Assembly (NCBI RefSeq): GCF_018403685.1
Contig: NZ_BOVK01000024.1
Location: 1-64,000 of the forward strand
Source: Xylanibacillus composti
GTDB lineage: Bacteria > Bacillota > Bacilli > Paenibacillales > K13
DNA: 64,000 bases
Reading direction: 5' to 3'
The notes below the pieces were generated by a model. It was not told where the DNA came from. It was given only the letters and a program-made list of their open reading frames with translations, and made no database searches. Position numbers and translations under genes: made by a program. Numbering within the stretch: the first letter of the stretch is position 1; the number at the start of each line of letters is the position of its first letter. Positions 37,825 through 45,517 of the stretch are shown in pieces.

Positions 37825-38706
37825 TTATGGGCTGGCTGGCGCAACGGTGTTGATCAATGTCCCGATTTGGCTGATTGAAATCTCAATGCGGTCTCCGGAT
37901 TTCAACGTGAACTGATTGGGCGGCACGATGCAAGTCCCGGTGAGCAGAACGGTGCCAGCGAACAAGATGTTGTCTCTGCACAGGAAGGAAACCAATTCTT
38001 CCAGCTTTCGTTTCAGAAGTCCGGTATTGGCTGATTCAGTCACCGCAAGCTCTCCTTGACGATAGATACGGCAGGTTAGCTCGAAGTCATAAGGATTCGC
38101 TACGGTCTCAGCCAGGCGTATGGCGGGCCCGATGGAGCACGATTGGCGCCATATCTTCGCTTGCGGCAAGTAGAGCGGATTCTCGCCTTCAATATCCCGG
38201 CAGCTCATATCGTTGCCGATGGTGTACCCCAAGATTGAACCGTCACGGTCTAGCACCAGGCCAAGCTCCGGCTCAGGCACCTGCCAATTCGAATCGCTGC
38301 GCAGGCATACTTCTGCCTTCGGACCGACGGTCCGTGCCTGTGTGGATTTGAGGAATAGCTCGGGCCGCTCCGCAACATAAACCTTGTCGTAGAACGTGGC
38401 GGCGTCAAGTTTTCCTTCCGTGGCTTCATAATTTCTCGCTTCGCGGCTGCGCTGATAGGTCACCCCTGCAGCCCATACCTCCGGCGCTTCTATTGGAACG
38501 AGCAAAGGCAGATGGATCCACTTGGCGTCCAAAGGCCGGGCATTCGCCACTTGGCGTCGCACCCGGTCAAGCGGGGAGCTGTTCTCTTCGCGCGCGCGAT
38601 AGACAAGCTCCATAAAGCTAGAGTCCTGCAAAGGAAATACTTGATCGTCATCGGTCACGGCGGCTGTCACGGCGGATGAATCTTGTAGATAGCGAATAAT
38701 GCGCAA
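37825..38706 (-). CDS. FAH-family 2-keto-3-deoxypentonate dehydratase
   Basis: This 293-residue fumarylacetoacetate-hydrolase-fold protein carries the metal-binding glutamates in VPEPELGLVLDRDG and an aspartate in GNDMSCRDIEGENPLYLPQA. PEVWAAGVTYQRSREAR is typical of the 2-dehydro-3-deoxy-D-arabinonate dehydratase branch. The C-terminal GTVLLTGTCIVPPNQFTLKSGD is also a family feature. It would turn 2-keto-3-deoxypentonate into 2-oxoglutarate semialdehyde, the substrate of the next gene. The TTG start (38706) has AAAGGAGAG at good spacing. It is the first structural gene after the IclR regulator and has putative operators just upstream. Confidence 0.85.
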   Translation of the reverse strand: MRIIRYLQDSSAVTAAVTDDDQVFPLQDSSFMELVYRAREENSSPLDRVRRQVANARPLDAKWIHLPLLVPIEAPEVWAAGVTYQRSREARNYEATEGKLDAATFYDKVYVAERPELFLKSTQARTVGPKAEVCLRSDSNWQVPEPELGLVLDRDGSILGYTIGNDMSCRDIEGENPLYLPQAKIWRQSCSIGPAIRLAETVANPYDFELTCRIYRQGELAVTESANTGLLKRKLEELVSFLCRDNILFAGTVLLTGTCIVPPNQFTLKSGDRIEISISQIGTLINTVAPASP

Positions 38707-38731
38707 CCCAATCTCTCCTTTTGTTTTATAA

Positions 38732-38750
38732 TATAAAACATTGTTCTACT
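38732..38750. promoter_or_regulatory. Putative IclR operator before the pentonate operon
   Basis: TATAAAAC-ATT-GTTCTACT resembles the perfect palindrome at 39618-39636. The left context GTTTTATA-TATA is also shared between the two sites. A further half-site TATAGAAC lies at 38803-38810. Confidence 0.6.
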
Positions 38751-38829
38751 ATGTAGCGAAAATGATAGTGCGGCAATGACCGCACAATTGAACGCAATGT
38801 AATATAGAACATTACACTTGCATGTATGT

Positions 38830-39603
38830 CTAGAACGTATGTCCGAGCTGCCGGGAGATGCGTTCGGAAACTTGACGCAGTCGATGCCCAAGCTGTAGCA
38901 GCTCGGTTTCATCCACATGCGAGACAGTGGTAGAGATGCTGATTGCGGCAATGACCTCTCCGGTATGATCCAGGATTGGCGCCGCAGCGCAGCGCACACC
39001 CGGTTCATTCTCTTCGCGGTCAAAGGCGATTCCTTCTTGACAAACCAGCTCTAAGGCTTGCAGAAACTTCTCGCGAGATCGAATGGTGTGAGAGGTATGC
39101 GGACTGAAATCATAGCTTTCCAACAGCCTGTGCAATTTCTCGGCGGGCAGGAAGGCGGCCAGGATCTTTCCGCAGGCGCTGCTGTGAAGCGGGATTCTTC
39201 GCCCGACCCGGGAGTAGCGGATCGGCGCCCTTGTTCCTTCCACCTTATCAATGTATACGCCGTGCGCCCCTTCCATGATGACCAAATGAGTGGTCTGCCC
39301 AGTTTCGTCAGACAATTGCTGCAGGAACGGCCGGGCCAGGGCGCGTATATCGAACCCTTGCAGAAGCAGCTGTCCTCGCTCTACCAGCTTGATCCCGAGC
39401 CGGTACTGGCCCGTAGCGGGGTTTTGTTCCATGTATCCATGCAACTGGAGGGTCTTCAGCAAAGAATGCACCGTGCTCTTATGTAATTGCATCTGGGCGC
39501 TAATTTCGGAAATCTTCAGTTCCTTTGTCTGTTCATTGAACAGATCGAGGATTCTCAGCGCGCGGTCTACGGCTTGAATGATCGGCATTTCGTTCCATTC
39601 CAT
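38830..39603 (-). CDS. IclR family transcriptional regulator
   Basis: This 257-residue regulator has an N-terminal winged helix (about 5-65: IIQAVDRALRILDLF, ISEISAQMQLHKSTVHSLLKTL, GYMEQNPATGQYRLG) and a C-terminal IclR effector domain (about 80-250: VIMEGAHGVYIDKVEG, PLHSSACGKILAAFLP, PGVRCAAAPILDHTGEVIAAISIS). The start is ATG 39603 or the internal ATG 39588; the frame is open further up but without support. It lies directly upstream of, and on the same strand as, the sugar-acid operon. Palindromes sit before both transcripts, so it probably represses itself and the operon in response to a keto-deoxy sugar acid. Confidence 0.9.
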   Translation of the reverse strand: MEWNEMPIIQAVDRALRILDLFNEQTKELKISEISAQMQLHKSTVHSLLKTLQLHGYMEQNPATGQYRLGIKLVERGQLLLQGFDIRALARPFLQQLSDETGQTTHLVIMEGAHGVYIDKVEGTRAPIRYSRVGRRIPLHSSACGKILAAFLPAEKLHRLLESYDFSPHTSHTIRSREKFLQALELVCQEGIAFDREENEPGVRCAAAPILDHTGEVIAAISISTTVSHVDETELLQLGHRLRQVSERISRQLGHTF

Positions 39604-39617
39604 CCTGTGTTTTATAT

Positions 39618-39636
39618 TATAGAACTTGGTTCTATA
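39618..39636. promoter_or_regulatory. Putative IclR operator at its own promoter
   Basis: TATAGAAC-TTG-GTTCTATA is a perfect 8-bp inverted repeat with a 3-bp spacer. It lies just upstream of the IclR start and overlaps -10-like AT-rich bases. The matching site at 38732-38750 supports an operator role. Confidence 0.7.
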
Positions 39637-39887
39637 TAATTGTACCAAACACGGGTTTGTTTACGCAAGAAGTAACGCAATGTCTTTCCCTTTCGAGCAG
39701 TCTATCCTAAATAGATTGCAAGTTTGATATGGTCGCAAAAATTGGTATAATGTGAGAGAGTGCTATAATCTTTGTCAAATGACAAGAAGAGAGGCGAAGC
39801 GGAAGGTAAAGGGGGGTGGCGCGGCTTAAGTGCTTAACTGCACAAAACCAATCAGAAGCAAATCACGAAGAAGGGAGAGGATGGTTC

Positions 39888-41300
39888 GTGAGGAAGAAGA
39901 AGTTGTTTGTACGGTGGACTATAGGATTTGTTGTCATGTTGATGGTATTCGCTTCTGTCAATGTGTCTGCGGAATCCCCAGAATCGCAATTTGGGTATTA
40001 TACTGTTTTGAAGAGCAGACACGTAACCTACGATAATTTTATAAGACAAGTACAGCAACGAGGTCTGGAATTGGTTTACGAGATTAGGGAAATCGATATT
40101 TATCAATTGCGGGGGACGGCTGACCAAATTCGGCTACTGGGACAATCCACGTCTGTTGAAAATTACAACAGATCAGTACGAGCTGTGGAGCCGTCTTTTT
40201 CGCCGATGACGGCACCGCGAAGCGTCGACCTGCCGGAGCTTTGGGAGCTGCAGTGGGACATGCACGAATTGACGAACCAGGGAAGCAGCTACCAAGTGTA
40301 TGCGGGATCTCCACATGTTGTGGTCGGCATCGTGGATTCGGGGCTTGCGATCAACCATCCAGATTTGGCCGCCAACGTTCGCCAAGGCTCGAAAAATCTG
40401 GTTCCGGCAGGCGGGTTCAGGGGGACAGAGCCCAATGAGACAGGTGCAGCGGACAGGCTTGCGGATTTGACCGGGCACGGCACCCACACGGCCGGACAAG
40501 TTGCCGCGAACGGATTGATGAAGGGGGTTGCGCCGAATACCGGCATTCGCGCCTACCGCGTATTCGGTTCCACATCTGCCGAGACGGTGTGGGTGCTGAA
40601 AGCGATCGTCGAAGCTGCCAAGGATAATGTGGATGTGATCAATCTGAGTTTGGGCAGCTATCTAATTAAAGGCAAGACCTTTAGCGCGGATGGCAAAGGC
40701 AATCAAGACTTGGTCGAGATCGAAGGGTATCGCAGAGCGATTAACTATGCGCGAAGGGCTGGTTCTGTCATTGTGGCCGCTGTAGGCAACGACGGCATCA
40801 ACGAACGCGACAGGAAACAGTTTCGCGCGTGGATGCAAGCCAAGCTGGCGGAAGACGGCGTTCGCTTCACCGGCAATGTCTATGACGTGCCAGCTGCGCT
40901 GCCGGGGGTAGTCACCGTAAGTTCGGTAGGACCAACCGGCCAACTGTCTTCCTTCTCGAACTACGGGAATGGATTGATCGATATAGCAGCGCCAGGCGGG
41001 GATACCCGGTATCTGGAGCAATATGGAATGGAACGGTGGCTGGCGGAAGGCTGGTATCAGAAGGAGTTGATTCTCAGCACGGCCCCGAACGGCGCTTATT
41101 TCTTCTCGTCAGGCACTTCCGCCGCTACGCCGAAAGTTTCGGGCGCACTGGCGCTAATTATAGGCAAATACGGGTATCAGAAAAATCCGGGTGTTGCGGA
41201 GCGCCATCTGTTCCAATATGGCGTTGACCGTTCGAAGGGCCGGGACAAGGCGTATTTCGGCAACGGCCACTTGAACGTGTATCAAGCCGTTAGCCGTTAG
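39888..41300 (+). CDS. lanP: Secreted subtilisin-like protease, LanP-like
   Basis: This 470-residue S8 serine protease has a signal peptide (about 1-28: RKKKLFVRWTIGFVVMLMVF) and a propeptide-like region (to about 125). The catalytic domain has D150 (VVGIVDSGLAINHPDL), H197 (LTGHGTHTAGQVA), and S411 (SSGTSAATPKVSG), with the oxyanion asparagine in VAAVGNDGIN. The GTG start at 39888 follows AAGGGAGAGG; the frame opens 24 codons earlier without signal-peptide logic. It is upstream of the lanthipeptide cluster and 14 bp before the LuxR-type regulator. By analogy to LicP of lichenicidin, it could remove the short residual peptide left on the beta component. That role is inferred. Confidence 0.85.
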   Translation: MRKKKLFVRWTIGFVVMLMVFASVNVSAESPESQFGYYTVLKSRHVTYDNFIRQVQQRGLELVYEIREIDIYQLRGTADQIRLLGQSTSVENYNRSVRAVEPSFSPMTAPRSVDLPELWELQWDMHELTNQGSSYQVYAGSPHVVVGIVDSGLAINHPDLAANVRQGSKNLVPAGGFRGTEPNETGAADRLADLTGHGTHTAGQVAANGLMKGVAPNTGIRAYRVFGSTSAETVWVLKAIVEAAKDNVDVINLSLGSYLIKGKTFSADGKGNQDLVEIEGYRRAINYARRAGSVIVAAVGNDGINERDRKQFRAWMQAKLAEDGVRFTGNVYDVPAALPGVVTVSSVGPTGQLSSFSNYGNGLIDIAAPGGDTRYLEQYGMERWLAEGWYQKELILSTAPNGAYFFSSGTSAATPKVSGALALIIGKYGYQKNPGVAERHLFQYGVDRSKGRDKAYFGNGHLNVYQAVSR

Positions 41301-41314
41301 AGAGGTAGACGCGA

Positions 41315-41941
41315 ATGATGAGGGGACACAAAAAAGTCGTCAAAATCATCATGAGCTATGCGTCTATTGTATTTGGCCTGAAGCATATCATTGAACAGTT
41401 CGAATTCATCGAGAGAGTAACGCTCAGCAACGGGTTGGAGCCGTGTGCCGTTGAACGGCTGAGGCCAGACATCCTGCTTCTGGAAGACACGATCGCCTAT
41501 GCTCACGCACAGAAGCTGGCAGAATGGAAAAGCAGTCGGGTCGTTGATCATATTATTGTTTTATATGACAAAGACAAAGATTTGAGGGTAGACGAGTTGT
41601 GGAAATGTCACATTGTCAGTTACCTGCCCTTTCACTCCAATCCGAAGCAATTGATGCTTGCGCTCGAAGGCGAACTTTGCGGATTTTCCGTCATGCCTGT
41701 CCATATGGCCAAGCAGGTGGAGGTCAGCCAATCCTTACGCAGTCCCTCCTCCATGTTGACCGAAAACGAGCAGCAGGTACTGGAGCAAGTCGCGGCAGGG
41801 CGCACGAATACGGAAATCGCCCGGATGATGCATCTTAGCGTGCGCACAGTGGAGACGCATTTGAATAAAATCTATCGCAAGCTCGGTGCTCGCAATCGAG
41901 TGGAGGCCGTTTGCAAATATATTCAAAGCACGGCGCCATAA
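41315..41941 (+). CDS. LuxR/NarL-type regulator with atypical receiver
   Basis: This 208-residue protein has an N-terminal domain of receiver size (about 8-120) and a C-terminal LuxR helix-turn-helix (about 145-205: MLTENEQQVLEQVAAGRTNTEIARMMHLSVRTVETHLNKIYRKLGARNR). In the receiver, the usual phospho-acceptor position reads RPDILLLEDTIAY, so the acidic pocket is altered, and no cognate kinase is adjacent. It may work without phosphorylation. It lies in the same transcription unit as the protease and ends in a strong terminator just before the lanthipeptide genes. Direct repeats upstream of the beta precursor are candidate sites. Confidence 0.8.
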   Translation: MMRGHKKVVKIIMSYASIVFGLKHIIEQFEFIERVTLSNGLEPCAVERLRPDILLLEDTIAYAHAQKLAEWKSSRVVDHIIVLYDKDKDLRVDELWKCHIVSYLPFHSNPKQLMLALEGELCGFSVMPVHMAKQVEVSQSLRSPSSMLTENEQQVLEQVAAGRTNTEIARMMHLSVRTVETHLNKIYRKLGARNRVEAVCKYIQSTAP

Positions 41942-41963
41942 GCCTGACTGCAAGCCTGACCGT

Positions 41964-42012
41964 AAGCCTGAAACAAGAGACCTGAACGGTCCTTGTCTTC
42001 AGGCTTTTTTTG
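41964..42012 (+). terminator. Terminator between regulator and lanthipeptide genes
   Basis: AAGCCTGAA pairs with TTCAGGCTT, and inner ACAAG and GACC pair with CTTGT and GGTC. A run of seven T follows. It separates the protease-regulator unit from the biosynthetic operon. Confidence 0.93.
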
Positions 42013-42024
42013 ACGTGCCGCGCT

Positions 42025-42057
42025 AGTATGTGGAAATCCGCAAGGGAAGTATGTGGA
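42025..42057 (+). promoter_or_regulatory. Direct repeats upstream of the beta precursor
   Basis: AGTATGTGGA occurs at 42025-42034 and again at 42048-42057, with starts 23 bp apart. They lie about 100 bp before the precursor start and just upstream of where a -35 would fall for the AAGATAAAA -10-like sequence at about 42089-42097. The layout suits binding of the LuxR-type activator. Confidence 0.5.
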
Positions 42058-42154
42058 CTTCCCGGATAGGCGGTCATGGGGGAGTCCATTAAGATAAAAC
42101 AAAGAGAACAACAATGGACCGGGTTGACCTGCTTGATGAAAGGAGGTGAAACTC

Positions 42155-42334
42155 ATGAAGGCTTTGGAAATGATCGGTGAAGTCAATGAAGCAGAATTGA
42201 TGGAACTGGCAGGCGCCGGGGAAGTCGAGCAGCGCAGCTCGTGGCCTTGCGCCATTACGCCGCCGGTAATCATTTATACGATCCAGGATTCCAGCAATTC
42301 TTGCCCGACGACTGCGTGTTCTTCGAGATGCTAA
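42155..42334 (+). CDS. lanA2: Lanthipeptide beta precursor (haloduracin A2-like)
   Basis: This 59-residue precursor starts at an ATG 7 bp after a near-perfect AAAGGAGGTGA; the GTG at 42146 lies inside that site. The leader (about 1-22) has the acidic EVNEAELMELAGAG, ending in a double-glycine-type site. EVEQR then precedes a core beginning SSWPCAITPP and ending CPTTACSSRC. Haloduracin A2, recalled from memory, has DVHAQ and then TTWPC with a C-terminus of CPTTKCTSQC, so the match is clear. All four core cysteines (5, 23, 28, 32) have Ser/Thr partners nearby. The central loop between the first two cysteines is longer than in Hal-beta. It immediately precedes its presumed synthetase. Confidence 0.93.
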   Translation: MKALEMIGEVNEAELMELAGAGEVEQRSSWPCAITPPVIIYTIQDSSNSCPTTACSSRC

Positions 42335-42367
42335 TGTAATCTGATCGGTAGAAAGGTGGGGATATCT

Positions 42368-45300
42368 ATGGTTACTCTCAAATCGGAACATCCGTACAGG
42401 AGGGCCTCTTATGTTTCGGAGCGAATCCCGGTCGCCGCCGACCATGCCCGTCCGGCAGACTGTTCGGCAGAGCTGGCTTCCTGGATGGCCAAGTCCAGGG
42501 CGACCGAGGAAGAATTCGAAACAAGGCTAAAATCGAAGGGATTGAGCCTGCAGGAGTTCAACCGTTTGCTTGCGAGCAGAGATATCCCCACTACCTCAAA
42601 TACGGGCTGGATGGAGGAACTCGAGCGTATTCTGAACCATACGCCCGATTCCTGGTTGGCCCAACATTTACATATGGGGATTGGCGTATTTGTCCTGCCG
42701 TTTCTTCATGAATTGACCGACCGGGTACGCCGGTGGTTCCCCGCTGCGGCAGCAGGCAAAGTACTGTTGGATTCTGTCTTGCAATCCTTGCAGAACAGTC
42801 ACCTGCGCGATCTGCGCATGGCTGCCGACCGGACAGTTGTCTATGTTTTTCATCAGGCGAAGGAGCAAGACACGGCCTTGACGATCGAAACTTTCGTGGC
42901 ACGCCTGGCTGCAGGAACGTCGGAAATCGAGAAGCTGCTTGCGTCCTTCCCTGTACTGGCCAGAATATTGACGGAAATGACGACCCGCGCGGCGCGCAAC
43001 AGTAAAGAAATGCTTGAGCGGTTCCTGGACGATTATGACGAATTGGACAAGGTTTATTTCGGCGGCAGGCGCCCTCGCCTGCAGTCTGTGCAGATGGGGG
43101 AAGGCGATTCCCACCAAGACGGGAGAACGGTCGCCACGCTGCAGTTCGACTGCGGCCTGAAGCTGGTGTACAAGCCCCGTTCGTTGGAAACAGACATCGC
43201 TTTGGCCGGATGGCTTCACTGCTTGGGACACCAGGGACTTCGTTATCCGTTGGGCGTTCCGGCCACTATCGCCAAGCAGCAGTACGGCTGGCAGCAGTTT
43301 GTGGAGCATCGGCCTTGCGTGAACGAGGAGGAAGTAAGGCGGTATTACTACCGAATGGGCGTACTGTGCGGCGTCTTCCTCACGCTGCAATCAACGGACA
43401 TGCATTATGAGAACATCGTGGCATGCGGCGACATGCCTTACGTTATTGATAACGAAACTTTGCTGGCCAATAACATTTACGATGAGGAGAAGCTGCATTT
43501 CCCCCTATCCCACCTGTACCGCAGCGTCTTGCTATCGGGCCTTGTGCCAACCGGACAGCTGTTCCAGTCGAGGATTGATTTCGACTTGAGCGGCATCGCC
43601 GGAAAACCGGAGCAAACCTCGACGAATATGAAAGGCTGGATATTGCAGCAGGAAGGGACAGATGAAATCAAATTTGCGGAAGTGCCCTTTGTGACAAAGC
43701 AGGCCCAACATCTGGTCAGACTGGAGGGCGAGATCGTAGACCCGGTCAAGTATGTGCCGGAGATTGGCGAAGGGTTTGCGGACGTTTACCGCATCCTTGC
43801 GCGTGATAAAGAAGCGGCGAAGCGGGAAATCCGGGAGCGCTTCGGTCGGTTGACCGGCAGAGCGCTGCTGCGGCCGACTTACCTGTACGCCCGTTTTTTG
43901 ACGGCGTCCCAGCATCCGCAATATTTGCAGGACGGCCTGGACCGGGAGAAGCTGCTGGAGATGCTGTGGAACATTACCAAAGGCGAAAAAGCGTTTGAGC
44001 AGATCGTGCCCGCCGAGATCGCCGATTTGCTCCATCATGATATACCTTATTTCACATTTGATGTGAAGGACACGTGCTTGTATACGAGCAGCAAACAGCG
44101 GATTCCGGCCGTATTCCGAAAGAGCAGCTTGCAATGGATCGAAGAACGCTTGGATCGGTATGGTGAGGAAGACTTGGCGTTCCAACTGCGCCTGTTGAAG
44201 TACGCCATTCATTCTGCTCATGTCGGCGGCATGGAGCTGCCCGAAGCAGAGGCGCTGGATCATCCGTCCCCAGTCGCATCGGGAAGGCCGTTCGAACCGC
44301 TGGCCATGGCATCGGACATTGCCGATTACTTGATCGAGCATCGGTTGGCGGACGATGAACATGCCGCCTGGATCGGACTGAGGAATCATGACAATCAGTT
44401 TCGCATGGCCGTGCTGGATTTCTCCATCTATAGCGGCACGCTGGGTATCTCCATGTTTCTCGGCCTCATGTATGGAGAAACCAAAAATCCGGTCTACAGG
44501 GACGCCGCCGTCCAAAATTTCCGATACGTGCTGTCCGTGTTCGACAGGATGGGAGACGATGAGCTGCTGCCGTCTGTATTTAACGGCAGGGGAGCGGTTG
44601 CATACGCAGGCTTTTTCTTGCATGCGATTTGGGGATTTCCCGAAGCGCGCGAGGCTGCGTTGGCACAATTGAAGCGGATCGGGTCAGATAGCCAAGCAAG
44701 TCATATCCCCGAACATGCAATGAAGAGCGAGACGCAGTCCGAGCTGGACTTTCTAGACGGTTGCGCGGGCATTGTCACACTAAGCATTCATATATGGGAG
44801 AGGTTCCGGGAGCCTCAGGCGCTTGAAGCTGCGCGAATGAGCGGTCAGAGGCTCTGTGGGTTATTGAGTCGGGAGCGCGTGAATTTAACCGGGTTTGCGC
44901 ACGGCTCCTCTGGCCTGCTGTATGCGCTTGGCAAGCTGGAGCGGCATGGCCTTCTCCCTGAGGAAAGCGGCTTCATCCCGGCTCTGCTGCAATTCGAGAA
45001 CGCGCATTACGACAAGACGAAGGCGAATTGGAAAGATCTGCGAAGCCATGCAGCGGAACCCTTTGCCGCCCAGTTCTGGTGCCACGGCGCGCCGGGAGTG
45101 CTGTTGGGCAGAAGCGAAGGGCACGTAGAGCAAGTAGAGGCGGCGGAGAGGGAGAAGCTGCTGCGCAGCATAATTGAGCGTACATCGGCGAACCCCCGCC
45201 TGTCCTTATGCCATGGCGTATTCGGCAATATTGACATTCTGCTCAGCCTGATGGACAAGCCCGAGTGGCGGCCGCTCCGGTCTGTCATGGAGGAGGCCGT

Positions 45301-45517
45301 GTGGCGCTTGGCGGCAAGGCCCGACATTCCGGGCAAGATTCAAGGCATGAAGGAACGGGGACTGGTCGGCTTAATGCTGGGCGTAGCAGGAATCGGATGG
45401 ACATGCCTGCGGCTTGCCCGGGCCGGATTGCCCTCCGCGTTGACGCTGCAATTTCCCGCGGAAGCGGCCGGGAGCCTGCGGCCGGAACGATTGTTTGCAG
45501 AGGAGGGGGCGCGTTGA
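42368..45517 (+). CDS. lanM2: Class II lanthipeptide synthetase LanM (beta-associated)
   Basis: This 1049-residue bifunctional enzyme has an N-terminal dehydratase domain (DUF4135; GDSHQDGRTVATLQF, KLVYKPRSL near 265, HYENIVACGDMPYVIDNETL near 345). It phosphorylates and eliminates Ser/Thr. The C-terminal LanC-like cyclase (about 690-1040) carries zinc ligands in WCHGAPG near 905 and LCHGVFGN near 948. ATG 42368 has AAAGGTGG upstream. It sits 33 bp after the beta precursor, so it is the likely modifier of that peptide. Its stop overlaps the TTG of lanT, indicating coupling. The family is certain; the precursor pairing is inferred from adjacency. Confidence 0.95.
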   Translation: MVTLKSEHPYRRASYVSERIPVAADHARPADCSAELASWMAKSRATEEEFETRLKSKGLSLQEFNRLLASRDIPTTSNTGWMEELERILNHTPDSWLAQHLHMGIGVFVLPFLHELTDRVRRWFPAAAAGKVLLDSVLQSLQNSHLRDLRMAADRTVVYVFHQAKEQDTALTIETFVARLAAGTSEIEKLLASFPVLARILTEMTTRAARNSKEMLERFLDDYDELDKVYFGGRRPRLQSVQMGEGDSHQDGRTVATLQFDCGLKLVYKPRSLETDIALAGWLHCLGHQGLRYPLGVPATIAKQQYGWQQFVEHRPCVNEEEVRRYYYRMGVLCGVFLTLQSTDMHYENIVACGDMPYVIDNETLLANNIYDEEKLHFPLSHLYRSVLLSGLVPTGQLFQSRIDFDLSGIAGKPEQTSTNMKGWILQQEGTDEIKFAEVPFVTKQAQHLVRLEGEIVDPVKYVPEIGEGFADVYRILARDKEAAKREIRERFGRLTGRALLRPTYLYARFLTASQHPQYLQDGLDREKLLEMLWNITKGEKAFEQIVPAEIADLLHHDIPYFTFDVKDTCLYTSSKQRIPAVFRKSSLQWIEERLDRYGEEDLAFQLRLLKYAIHSAHVGGMELPEAEALDHPSPVASGRPFEPLAMASDIADYLIEHRLADDEHAAWIGLRNHDNQFRMAVLDFSIYSGTLGISMFLGLMYGETKNPVYRDAAVQNFRYVLSVFDRMGDDELLPSVFNGRGAVAYAGFFLHAIWGFPEAREAALAQLKRIGSDSQASHIPEHAMKSETQSELDFLDGCAGIVTLSIHIWERFREPQALEAARMSGQRLCGLLSRERVNLTGFAHGSSGLLYALGKLERHGLLPEESGFIPALLQFENAHYDKTKANWKDLRSHAAEPFAAQFWCHGAPGVLLGRSEGHVEQVEAAEREKLLRSIIERTSANPRLSLCHGVFGNIDILLSLMDKPEWRPLRSVMEEAVWRLAARPDIPGKIQGMKERGLVGLMLGVAGIGWTCLRLARAGLPSALTLQFPAEAAGSLRPERLFAEEGAR

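Noticed and set aside
45265..45513. N-terminal extension of LanT
   Set aside because: The frame is open inside the beta-associated lanM gene, but C39 peptidases begin just before the QTEC motif and a ribosome-binding site precedes the TTG at 45514.
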